A DNA stretch of 48,176 bases from a virus. Below the pieces are notes generated by a model. That model searched no databases and had not been told where the DNA came from. It saw nothing but the letters and a program-made list of their open reading frames with translations. The translations under genes and the position numbers were made by a program. The stretch is from IMG/VR virus record IMGVR_UViG_3300011116_000287, positions 1 through 48,176 of that record. The stretch is one strand, 5' to 3'. Position 1 is the first letter of the stretch. The number at the start of each line of letters is the position of its first letter. Positions 30,763 to 39,858 of the stretch are shown here, piece by piece.

Positions 30763-30794
30763 GGTAACTTGTCGCCAGCAAGTTATCAATTTTT
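30763..30794 (+). terminator. terminator or attenuator before the primase-helicase gene
   Basis: GGTAACTTG pairs with CAAGTTATC (9 bp, one G-U) around a 7-nt loop, followed closely by TTTTT. It ends 11 nt before the next ATG, so it may attenuate rather than stop transcription. Confidence 0.55.
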
Positions 30795-30805
30795 AAAGAG
30801 CGAAC

Positions 30806-33673
30806 ATGACTTCACGGATACCTTTCCTATCCGCAGTTCTTGCCCCCGAAGGCTTGTACTGTGTAGTAGGACTAAAGAAAGGCGCTCCAAGACAAACTTT
30901 TGTAGAGACACTTGAAGAGATTGACGGTGTAGTAGATGGACTAATATCCCAAGGTTACGATGCGTACTTTGGGTGTGCTAAGTATCTGAACGCCTCAGAA
31001 GGGCGTACAGCACAAAACGCAAAATGGTTTAAGTCTTTTTGGCTTGACCTAGATTGCGGAGAAGGCAAGCCATATGAATCACAAGCAGTCGCCCTAGATG
31101 CACTGAAACAGTTTGTATCGGAGACTGGTCTACCAAGACCAACAATAGTTAACTCAGGGCATGGCATACATGCATACTGGGTACTCGCAGAGACAATCTT
31201 TTATAACGACTGGAAGCCAACGGCTGAAGCGTTTAAGAAGTTCTGCGCGTCATATAACCTACACGCTGATACGGCATGTACGGCTGATGCGGCTAGGATA
31301 CTACGTATTCCTGAGACATTGAATTACAAAGATTCGCCACCGCTTCCTGTAGATGTCCTGATTACCTCACAACCTATAACATTCGATAGGTTCAAAGCCA
31401 TAGTAGGGGCGGAGGAAGAAGTAGTAGATGACCCCGAACTGCCGTTCTCTGCGCCCGTTCATCGCCGCCCAATAGATGCCACGACTCGCGCATTGATGGG
31501 TAACAGCGTGTCTAGATTTGGCACGATTATGCGTAAGAGCGCACATGGTAAGGGGTGTGCCCAACTGGTACATATTTATAAGAACCAACAAGAGATTGAA
31601 GAGCCTTTATGGAGGGCAGGACTTTCGATTGCGGTTAACTGTGAAGATGGTGAGTTGGCTATCCACAAGATATCCCATGCCCATGATGAATATGACCCAA
31701 AAGATACACATGATAAAGCGCAAGTACTGCTAGGTAAGCCGTATAAGTGCGCGACATTTGGTGGACTTAATCCAAGTGGTTGTGTTGACTGCCCAAACAA
31801 AGGCACTATAACTTCCCCCATACAGATTGGTTCTCAGATTGCCGAAGCCAAGGCAGAAGACAACATCGTTGTCATGCGTAATGCCACACTAGAGGAAGAT
31901 ATAACGGTAGAGATACCTGAGTACCCATTCCCCTATTTCAGAGGCAAGAACGGGGGCGTATACAAACGTGGGATGCCTTCAGAAAAAAAGAAGAAAGACG
32001 AGGACGATGAAGAAGAGCGCGACGTTCTTGTCTACGAGTATGACTTCTATGTGGTCAAAAGGCTGACTGACCCTGATGCTGGTGAGTCGCTTTGGATGCG
32101 CCTCCATATGCCAAAAGACGGCATTCGGGAATTTTCGTGCCCTTTATCGCATGTGCTATCAAAGGATAAGTTCCGTGAGGTACTTGCATATCAGGGTGTA
32201 ACTGCGTACAACAAGAAATTGGACAATCTTATGGCTTATGTAACACGCTGGGTCAATGACCTACAACAACTTTCTGAGGCTGAGAAAGCCCGTCAACAGT
32301 TTGGCTGGCACGACAACGACACCGTATTTGTAGTGGGCAACCGCGAGATTACGGCATCAGGTGTGAACTACAGCCCCTCATCTGCGGCAACTGCGGAGGT
32401 GGCAACCCTCTATACAAAGAAGGGAACCGTTACCGAGTGGGCAAAGGTAGCCAACATCTACAACAGAAAGGGCAACGAAGTACGTGCCTTTACCTTGTTT
32501 GCTGGATTTGGTTCTGCTTTGTTTAAATTTACAAAACTTAGCGGTTCTATCATTCACCTTACAAACAATACATCAGGTGTAGGTAAGACAACCATTCAGC
32601 ACATGGTCAACAGTATTTGGGGCAGACCAGTAGAAACCCTACTAAACCAAGAAGACAAATACTTAGCCCGTATGCATCGAGTCTCTGTGCTTGGCAACCT
32701 ACCGCCAACGATTGACGAACTGACTAATATGGCTGACGAAGAGGTCAGCAACATGGGCTACGGCATAACGCATGGTAGGGGGCGTAATCGTATGCAGTCA
32801 CAAGTCAACGCAGAACGAAGCAACTCCTTACGCTGGGCGCTTATTGCCATTACATCTGGCAATAAGAGTTTGTACGACCAGTTGTACAACCTCAAGGACT
32901 TTCCCGAAGGCGAACTCATGCGGATACTGGAGTTCAATGTCTCCAAAAATGATGACATGAGCAAGGCTGAGTCAGATGAAATCTTCAACGGCATGTACGA
33001 GAACTATGGCGTGGCTGGCGAAGTGTTCATGCGTTACGTAATTGCTAACTTGCCCGAAGTTAAAAAGATGTTGGTCAAAATCCAGCGCAAGTTTGACAAA
33101 GCGGCAGGGCTTACTCAGCGTGAACGCTACTGGTCTGCTACTGCGGCATGTGCCTTGACCGCTGGTGTTATCACTAGGAAGTTAGGTCTCCACGATATTG
33201 ATGTCAGCTCAATCTATGGGTGGGCTGTGGAAACAATTGGTAGGATGAAAGTTGAAGTTCGCCCCGGGGTATCAGGCCCACTATCACACCTTGGTTTGTT
33301 TTTGAATCAGCACAACAACAATATGCTGGTTGTCAATAGCACCGTGGACAAGCGTTCGGGGCTACTCGAAGCGCCAATCAGGGAACCCCGTGGAGAACTT
33401 ATCACTAGATTTGAGCCCGATACCAAACACCTATTTATCACCGTCAAACTATTGCGTGAGTGGTGTAGTGAAAATCAAGTTTCTTACAAGGGTCTAGTTG
33501 ATGACCTCAATCGCATGGGTGCTTGCCTTGGTGTAATGAAAAAAGCCATGTCGCGTGGGTCAGATATGTCCACACCGCCTGTAAGTGCATTAATAATTGA
33601 TTGCAGAAAAGCAACGGCATTAGACCCCGAAGACCCGCCAGTGCTTATACCTTCAAATGACGATTTACAATAG
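30806..33673 (+). CDS. primase-helicase (AEP-type primase plus DUF927-like helicase)
   Basis: 955 aa. The N-terminal AEP-type primase has FWLDLDCG (Asp81, Asp83), SGHGIHAYW (117-125) and RILRIPETLN (164-173). A cysteine cluster (CATFGG...GCVDC) near 315-330 follows, then a long mid region. The helicase has Walker A SGVGKTT (near 590) and an LPPTIDEL Walker B region, resembling the DUF927/D5-like superfamily 3 family. It primes and unwinds phage DNA for the polymerase at 23781. Such fusions are typical of phage replisomes. The next gene overlaps its end. Confidence 0.8.
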   Translation: MTSRIPFLSAVLAPEGLYCVVGLKKGAPRQTFVETLEEIDGVVDGLISQGYDAYFGCAKYLNASEGRTAQNAKWFKSFWLDLDCGEGKPYESQAVALDALKQFVSETGLPRPTIVNSGHGIHAYWVLAETIFYNDWKPTAEAFKKFCASYNLHADTACTADAARILRIPETLNYKDSPPLPVDVLITSQPITFDRFKAIVGAEEEVVDDPELPFSAPVHRRPIDATTRALMGNSVSRFGTIMRKSAHGKGCAQLVHIYKNQQEIEEPLWRAGLSIAVNCEDGELAIHKISHAHDEYDPKDTHDKAQVLLGKPYKCATFGGLNPSGCVDCPNKGTITSPIQIGSQIAEAKAEDNIVVMRNATLEEDITVEIPEYPFPYFRGKNGGVYKRGMPSEKKKKDEDDEEERDVLVYEYDFYVVKRLTDPDAGESLWMRLHMPKDGIREFSCPLSHVLSKDKFREVLAYQGVTAYNKKLDNLMAYVTRWVNDLQQLSEAEKARQQFGWHDNDTVFVVGNREITASGVNYSPSSAATAEVATLYTKKGTVTEWAKVANIYNRKGNEVRAFTLFAGFGSALFKFTKLSGSIIHLTNNTSGVGKTTIQHMVNSIWGRPVETLLNQEDKYLARMHRVSVLGNLPPTIDELTNMADEEVSNMGYGITHGRGRNRMQSQVNAERSNSLRWALIAITSGNKSLYDQLYNLKDFPEGELMRILEFNVSKNDDMSKAESDEIFNGMYENYGVAGEVFMRYVIANLPEVKKMLVKIQRKFDKAAGLTQRERYWSATAACALTAGVITRKLGLHDIDVSSIYGWAVETIGRMKVEVRPGVSGPLSHLGLFLNQHNNNMLVVNSTVDKRSGLLEAPIREPRGELITRFEPDTKHLFITVKLLREWCSENQVSYKGLVDDLNRMGACLGVMKKAMSRGSDMSTPPVSALIIDCRKATALDPEDPPVLIPSNDDLQ

Positions 33674-33860
33674 CGGAGTGCCAGTTTTTATTGAATGGCA
33701 CAAATTCGTAGTTGGCAGTTCGTTTTATATCCCAACACTAACGCCTGATACGTTGGCAGAAGATATAAGACGTGCCGCCAATCAGCGGAACATGAAAGTC
33801 AAGTTTCAGTTTCGCAAGGAAGGTAGCACACAAGGCGTGAGGTTCTGGCGTGTAAATTGA
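33657..33860 (+). CDS. small protein, end of plus-strand block
   Basis: 67 aa, overlapping the end of the primase-helicase by 17 nt. A short alpha/beta pattern (YIPTLTPDTLAEDIRRAANQRNMKVKFQFRKEG). Unknown function; last rightward gene. Confidence 0.5.
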   Translation: MTIYNSGVPVFIEWHKFVVGSSFYIPTLTPDTLAEDIRRAANQRNMKVKFQFRKEGSTQGVRFWRVN

Positions 33861-33954
33861 TTTCGTGATAGAGTTCGCCTAGCACTGAATCTCCTCTCTC
33901 CTTTCAGTTGCTAACTCCCTAGTTAAACCCCCCGACTAATCATCGGGGGTTTTT
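33861..33954. other. convergent intergenic region
   Basis: Gene-free stretch between the plus-strand block and the minus-strand virion block; it contains the terminator at 33928-33957. I see no repeats of the palindrome family here. Confidence 0.5.
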
Positions 33955-33957
33955 TTA
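33928..33957 (+). terminator. rho-independent terminator at the convergent boundary
   Basis: CCCCCGA-CTAATCA-TCGGGGG (7-bp stem) followed by seven Ts on the plus strand. The stop codon of the minus-strand 1966-aa gene lies within the T-run. Confidence 0.9.
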
Positions 33958-36900
33958 ATCGTGCATCTCCATGATGCTACGCTCTATTTTGTCGCGTAGT
34001 TTTTTGTTGATTTGTATTCCGTTATACATATCATCAGATATCTTATCCCGCGCTTCAACGGACTTGCTTAAAGTTTCATCGGTGATGCCAAGGTCGTGCT
34101 TGTCGCTCAATGCAAACAATTTGTCTGCCAGCATATTGGCACGTTCGGTGTCACCAAGGCGGTCAGCAACATAGTATTGCTTCAGTAGTTTTTTGCTCTT
34201 TCCAACAGTCGCATCTTCTACCTTTTTAGCGTAGGCGTTGTCTTCATATTTAGTTAACAAGTCTGCTGGGGCGAACCCTAATACCTGCATCATGGCGTTG
34301 TAGCCGTTAATGTCACCCATTACTGGGTCACCGCGCAAGGTGTTAGCTCCCTCGGTGGCATAACGCACACCCTTCAATATGTTGCGTAGCGCGACAGGTA
34401 GCATAGCCTCGACACCACGCTCAAAGTGACCCTCACCTATCAACTCTTTTCCACGGTAAAAACTGTTAATGATTGAGTATGGCGCACCCAGTATGGCCTC
34501 GGTAATCTGACTCAAGGCACTTGCATCAGCCTTGCCACCCTTGTTCTCGCGGTAGATTAAATCTGTCCAGCCTACACGGTCTGCAATCGCAAGATTTGTG
34601 AAGTGGTTAACGGGGCCTTTAAAAATTAAATCACCAAGGAACGAACGCATGACTGTATCAAAGTCATCGTCATCGTCATCTTGAAGTGAGTTATATGCCA
34701 TCTCTGCAACCCAGTACAAAGGCATGCCTTTTACACCAGCAAATAACCCCGCCATGCCGTACACACCAACAAGTTGCCTACGGGCGGCTTTCATTGCCTC
34801 AACTTCATCGGCAGTCATATTTTTACTGATTGGGAACGAGCGCCGTATGGTGTCAAACAACATATAGTACATAGTGAAGCCAAACCGCTTGAACACAGTA
34901 AGAACTTTACCTATGTCTGAATGACCGATACTGGGCCCAGTTTCTGTGTGACCAGCACCGTGCGTAAACTCAACCATACGTATGGCTTTTTCTATGGCTA
35001 ACTTTTGGGCTTCTTCACCTTTGATACCCTTACTAGCCAATCTTTCCATCTCTAAATCAAACGCCGCAATAGCCGTAACTTCACGATTCATGCGCTCTGC
35101 ATGATGGAACATGAACGCTGAATATGTTGCTACACGCTCAGTCAACGGCACAGCACCGCCTTTTTCTGCTGGTGGTCTATTAGCCGCCTGTAGCGCGTCA
35201 CGTGCAGTAGAGTTTTGCAAGAATCCAAGACCTTTCAACGCCTTGAACAGTTCAGAGTATTCTGCGTTTTTACCTTGACCGAGCAAGTTATCCACGGACA
35301 ACATGGCTTTTTGCTCAACAATTTCACCGTTAATGTCTTTAATAGTACGGGTAAATCCTGATGCCCCATACAACTTTGTTGCTTTCATCAAAGCCGCGCC
35401 AGCCTTGAGGAACCCATATGTACCGCCCAACTGCGGTAGAACAATCATCGGTGTTTGCAACAAGTTAACAGCCGCAGAAGATACGTTACCAGCCAAGTTG
35501 TAATAAAACGCCCCCGTACTTGCATAACGCGCCCAGTCGGACACGCTGGGGTTCATGGCGTATTTCTGCCGAGCCTCAAACTCTTTTATAAATTCAGCAC
35601 CAATATCGCTCTTAGTACCACGCAGTTTACCTACAGTTTCACGCATTTTGTCAATGTTGTTTTGCAGTATTTCGCTGTACCGCATACGAGACAACTGCCG
35701 TGCAGTAGAACTTGTTACGTTAGAGAAAGCCAAAGCCGCATCGTTGATGTATCCAGCCGTACCCTTACGCTTGGTAAATGATTTGAGCAGGCTTGTCTCA
35801 GGCATCGCACTAACAATAAGTTGTAGGAAGTTTTCTATACCATCACTGCCAACGCCACTGTCTTTCATTATCTTGACAATCTGCCCAGCAATAGAACCTG
35901 ATGGCACATTACGTGATTGCAGTTGGTCAAATCTAGACTTTTCTTCAAAGTCAGTGTGTCCTTCTGCCTCCAATTTGGCTTTCTTTTGAGCGCGTTCAAT
36001 TTGCGACTCAAACAACTCAGTCGCATGTTCATTTGTATTTTTATCTAGATAAGTCAGGAAGTATGTACCTTGACGGTACAAGGGCGCATAGTGTTCTACG
36101 CCAGCCGATGTAATCTGGTCAATGATCTTGTTATATACAGACAGCGCCTTCTCTTTATCGTCAGGGAACTTAACCAACAAGTTGTTGCGAATTGACTCTT
36201 TCAATTCTTTGAACAACACCTTATACGAGTTGAAGAGGTCATCGTATAACTTCTTTTCTGTTGGGTTGAGTCTGTTGTACTGAGCTTTAACTTCCTGATA
36301 ATTGATGTACTTTGCAGTATCTTTTTTATACCGAGCCACAGTTTCCGCATCGGCATTTGGGTTTACATCTAGACGGGTAGACTCGTTGACCAGCCTAGAC
36401 CATGCTTCATAGCGGTCTGTTTTAGCAAACTCTTCCAAGCGTTTATGCAACGGGTTGAGTTTCTCCATCATATTTTCGTAGTAGCCAGCCATAGCGTTGA
36501 CGTTATCAGCAAACTCAATCGCCTCTTTGCCAACTATCTTGCTTGCCACTTGCCCCAACGCAGACAGATTGAGGAACTTACGAATGACTTGGCGACCACC
36601 AACCCCCAACTTTTCCATGTTGGCTAATGTTTTAACCGCAGTATCTTCACTCATGATAGTGCCGCCACTGGTAACACCGCTCACGTACTTAAATATGTTG
36701 TCAGCAAAACTAGGGTCGTGTATCGACTGTGCATACAAAGTATCACCCATACGAATTGCTGGGGGTGTACTAATAATCTGATTGGCTAGGCGGTCAGCCG
36801 CATCCAAGGCATCGGTCTGCCGTGGCTGGAAGCCAAGAACCCTACGCAACACATTCATAATCTTGTCCCACATAGACAAGACAGGCGAGTCTGTACGCAT

Positions 36901-39855
36901 CTCTTTTAGTTTAGTGCGTAACTCTGGGTTACTCCACAACTCTGCGGCAAACTCTTGTAGGTTAGTAGCGCCATAAGCCCCGTCAAGGCTACCCTTAACT
37001 TGCTTGAACAACTTGTCTAGTTGCCGAGTTACTGGATGTGATGGGTTAGCAAGTATGTGAGACAGAGCGGCATGTGCGCTCTCATGCATTACTTCATAGT
37101 TAGTAGCGTCTTCTCTCAAATAGATTGTGTTGGTCTTGGGGTCGTACTTAGACTCTTTTGCGCCGTACACAACATTCACATTACCAACATACTTAGCCAA
37201 GTTGTCCGCAATTTTGCTCAACGAATCAAATTCTGTAGTCTCAGCCAAATGCCCCAAGGCATCCACCAAGTTGCCATTGCGTAGTGAGCGCAACACGCTG
37301 GGGTGAGATGATCTGTATAACGAGGCTACGTCTGGTGACGCATACATGTCATTAAAGCCAGAGTCAATAATGTCGTCAATACTCTCAACGCCCATGTATT
37401 CTTCCAAGGCTTTACGCGCCAACTTCTTGGCATCCTTACGTGTTCGTTTACTGGCTTTTTTACCAAGGTCTTCTTCAATTTCTGACTTAGCTATTGCTTG
37501 AGATACTGGAGACAGTTCGTCTTGCTTTACTTGCTCTTTGATATTTTTCTTCAACGTCTGCTGTTTCTCAGCCTTTGCTTGATAGCGCTTGCTTTCCGCT
37601 TCTTCTTTTGTGTACTTGGCTATCCATTTGTCTAAATACGCAACGGTCTCAGGTGACAGGTTTGCACGTGCCCACTTATCAGCATTTACAGCATGAGTGC
37701 CGCCCTGCCCTTTGTGTTGCTTCATTTCTGCTTCTGTGAACGCAACCTCTGGGCCTTCGGGGGTCTTCTCAAACGCCTTCATGTTAGCCCTGCGATACGC
37801 AGTCTTTTGACGTACTAGGTCGTGGGCAATAGAACGAATGGCAAAGTCGGGATAATTGCGCCCAAAGTATGCACGTGCATCAGTCTCAAGTTCAGTATGC
37901 CCACGCTTCTTCGCTTGGTCACCCAATTTGTTGACGATGGTGTCTATGTCTTTGGTGAAGTTAGGAGTTGTGTCAACCTTGGGGGTTGGTTTAAGTTCTA
38001 GACTTTCAGCAGTTGTATCAGCAACTGGTTTTTCCACCTTTGCGGCAGGGGTAGTTTTAGGCTTAGACTCAATAGTCTTATCTTGTGTAGCCGTATCTTC
38101 TGTTTCAAGTTCTGATTGAAGTTCACGTTCTTGCTCTAGCCACCCCGATTGGAAGTACATGGCGAACTCAGATTCACCATATGGATGATCGTCAATACCT
38201 TTACCTTCAAGTAAGGCTTGCTTACCTTCCTCAAATGCTTTCTCTGGGTCTACTGCAGGGGCTGTCGGTTTTTCTCCAACATCAGTTCCTGCAACATTTT
38301 GCTCAGTAGAAACCACTCTAGGTCGCTCACCTCCTCCAATTCCTTCGGTGGGGGCTCCTTGACTGGTTGCGCTATCCACTGTAGCGCCTTCTCCACTTGG
38401 AGTTGTGATAGGCTGTCTAGCATTAACTGCTCCTTGTAAATTAGCACGTGCCGCCTCTTCCACAAGCCGTGGGTCTAGCGACTTTATTAAGGCATCGTAT
38501 GCCTCTTCATTTATCTTGCCCTTAAATGCAGGATTTTCAAGAGTAGTAATGAGTTGTTTTACACCTTCGGGTGTATTTAAATCTATATTTGCAAGGCTAC
38601 GCGCTATCTTAGAGCGCTTGTTCAATCCCAACTGCGCGACTACATCAATCGCAGGTTTCTCAGGCTCAACTGCTTCAGCGGCAGGGGGCGTAGGCGCAGG
38701 TAACGCCAAGGTAGGCGCGGCTGGTGGTTCTGTGTAGCCTAATTGTAGTTGTTGCTCTGGCGCTGGCAACGCTAACTGTTCAGATGTTATAGGTTGTTCA
38801 ACTTGTTCTGTTGGACCAGCAGCAGGTTGTTGCTGTCTTGCGTATTCTTGTTTAGCGGCAAAGCCTTTAGCCACACCACCGGGGACACCGAATCCAGCAC
38901 CACCTATAGCACCTTTTACAAATGCTTCTTTGTATTGCTGGATGTTCTCAGGGTCAAATAAACTTTTTGCGCTACCAGCAACTTGTTTAGCGTAAGCACC
39001 TATGGCTTCTTGTGCGGCCTCAGTTAAACCTTCTGTAGCAGCAGCCTCTGCCGCTTCTCTACCAACATACTTCCACACCTTTGGTGCGGCCCGTGAGTCT
39101 TTGGCTAACTCCTCAACAACTTTTAGTTTGCCGTATTTAGTTAGCCCGCTAAACATTTTTGCTGGCAGTGCAGAGTCAAGCACAGCCATTATTCCACCCG
39201 ATAAAGCAGCAACTCCGGGTTCAAACTTACCTGTCTCTTGGTATATACCCTCAAATACTTCGGGGGCGTTTTGGGCAAATGAACCTAAGTACACGCCACC
39301 ATACATACCCTTACGACCTGCGGCTTGGGCACCTTTTTCAATCAAGGCTTTAGTAGCAACTTCGCCTAGCCCACGTTCTGCGGCAACTCTAGCGGCGGCT
39401 GAAGCGCCAGCCCTAGCACCTAATGCCTCAAGACCAATGCCGGGAATTAATGCCGTTCCAACACTGGGTAACAACTCACCACCAGTCTCAGCCACATACT
39501 CTAAGGCTTCTCTTGGGCTACCTACCTCTGTATACGATTTGAAGCGGGTCGGATACTTTTCTTCTAACTCTGCGCGGGTCTGCGCCGCTTCTTCCATTTG
39601 GCGTTTAGCGTAATCACCGCCACCATGTACAAACGCACTAGCGATTCCCGCTGGGATTACGTCTCCCAACGCGATACCTGTTTCTCCCATACTACGCATG
39701 AAACCGCGCTTGGCGATCTCACCCAAACCCAACTCAGGCTTTGGCATGCGGAAGTCATATTTTTGTTCTAGCCTACCAACCAAAGAGTCAAACTCTTTAG
39801 CGGACAAGCCGTCAGGGAACTCTACCTGCCCTAACTTTGGTAGGTTAACAATCAT
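33955..39855 (-). CDS. giant internal virion / polyvalent protein with HExxH motif
   Basis: 1966 aa. The start (VNLPKLGQVEFPDGLSAKEF) is a short domain common at the N-terminus of phage internal virion proteins. Hydrophobic Gly/Ala-rich stretches (residues ~90-350), a Pro/Glu-rich low-complexity linker (~350-640), and an MHESAHAALSH zinc metallopeptidase motif (His924-Glu925...His928) follow, then helical regions and a KRFGFTMYYM region near 1655. This resembles large polyvalent proteins injected with DNA; the motif suggests a protease acting in the host. Order in the block places it among ejection proteins. Precise function is inferred. Confidence 0.7.
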   Translation of the reverse strand: MIVNLPKLGQVEFPDGLSAKEFDSLVGRLEQKYDFRMPKPELGLGEIAKRGFMRSMGETGIALGDVIPAGIASAFVHGGGDYAKRQMEEAAQTRAELEEKYPTRFKSYTEVGSPREALEYVAETGGELLPSVGTALIPGIGLEALGARAGASAAARVAAERGLGEVATKALIEKGAQAAGRKGMYGGVYLGSFAQNAPEVFEGIYQETGKFEPGVAALSGGIMAVLDSALPAKMFSGLTKYGKLKVVEELAKDSRAAPKVWKYVGREAAEAAATEGLTEAAQEAIGAYAKQVAGSAKSLFDPENIQQYKEAFVKGAIGGAGFGVPGGVAKGFAAKQEYARQQQPAAGPTEQVEQPITSEQLALPAPEQQLQLGYTEPPAAPTLALPAPTPPAAEAVEPEKPAIDVVAQLGLNKRSKIARSLANIDLNTPEGVKQLITTLENPAFKGKINEEAYDALIKSLDPRLVEEAARANLQGAVNARQPITTPSGEGATVDSATSQGAPTEGIGGGERPRVVSTEQNVAGTDVGEKPTAPAVDPEKAFEEGKQALLEGKGIDDHPYGESEFAMYFQSGWLEQERELQSELETEDTATQDKTIESKPKTTPAAKVEKPVADTTAESLELKPTPKVDTTPNFTKDIDTIVNKLGDQAKKRGHTELETDARAYFGRNYPDFAIRSIAHDLVRQKTAYRRANMKAFEKTPEGPEVAFTEAEMKQHKGQGGTHAVNADKWARANLSPETVAYLDKWIAKYTKEEAESKRYQAKAEKQQTLKKNIKEQVKQDELSPVSQAIAKSEIEEDLGKKASKRTRKDAKKLARKALEEYMGVESIDDIIDSGFNDMYASPDVASLYRSSHPSVLRSLRNGNLVDALGHLAETTEFDSLSKIADNLAKYVGNVNVVYGAKESKYDPKTNTIYLREDATNYEVMHESAHAALSHILANPSHPVTRQLDKLFKQVKGSLDGAYGATNLQEFAAELWSNPELRTKLKEMRTDSPVLSMWDKIMNVLRRVLGFQPRQTDALDAADRLANQIISTPPAIRMGDTLYAQSIHDPSFADNIFKYVSGVTSGGTIMSEDTAVKTLANMEKLGVGGRQVIRKFLNLSALGQVASKIVGKEAIEFADNVNAMAGYYENMMEKLNPLHKRLEEFAKTDRYEAWSRLVNESTRLDVNPNADAETVARYKKDTAKYINYQEVKAQYNRLNPTEKKLYDDLFNSYKVLFKELKESIRNNLLVKFPDDKEKALSVYNKIIDQITSAGVEHYAPLYRQGTYFLTYLDKNTNEHATELFESQIERAQKKAKLEAEGHTDFEEKSRFDQLQSRNVPSGSIAGQIVKIMKDSGVGSDGIENFLQLIVSAMPETSLLKSFTKRKGTAGYINDAALAFSNVTSSTARQLSRMRYSEILQNNIDKMRETVGKLRGTKSDIGAEFIKEFEARQKYAMNPSVSDWARYASTGAFYYNLAGNVSSAAVNLLQTPMIVLPQLGGTYGFLKAGAALMKATKLYGASGFTRTIKDINGEIVEQKAMLSVDNLLGQGKNAEYSELFKALKGLGFLQNSTARDALQAANRPPAEKGGAVPLTERVATYSAFMFHHAERMNREVTAIAAFDLEMERLASKGIKGEEAQKLAIEKAIRMVEFTHGAGHTETGPSIGHSDIGKVLTVFKRFGFTMYYMLFDTIRRSFPISKNMTADEVEAMKAARRQLVGVYGMAGLFAGVKGMPLYWVAEMAYNSLQDDDDDDFDTVMRSFLGDLIFKGPVNHFTNLAIADRVGWTDLIYRENKGGKADASALSQITEAILGAPYSIINSFYRGKELIGEGHFERGVEAMLPVALRNILKGVRYATEGANTLRGDPVMGDINGYNAMMQVLGFAPADLLTKYEDNAYAKKVEDATVGKSKKLLKQYYVADRLGDTERANMLADKLFALSDKHDLGITDETLSKSVEARDKISDDMYNGIQINKKLRDKIERSIMEMHD

Positions 39856-39858
39856 GGG

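Noticed and set aside
39002-39613. 203-codon plus-strand frame
   Set aside because: Lies antisense inside the 1966-aa gene with no ribosome binding site; a mirror of the Ala/Pro-rich coding sequence.
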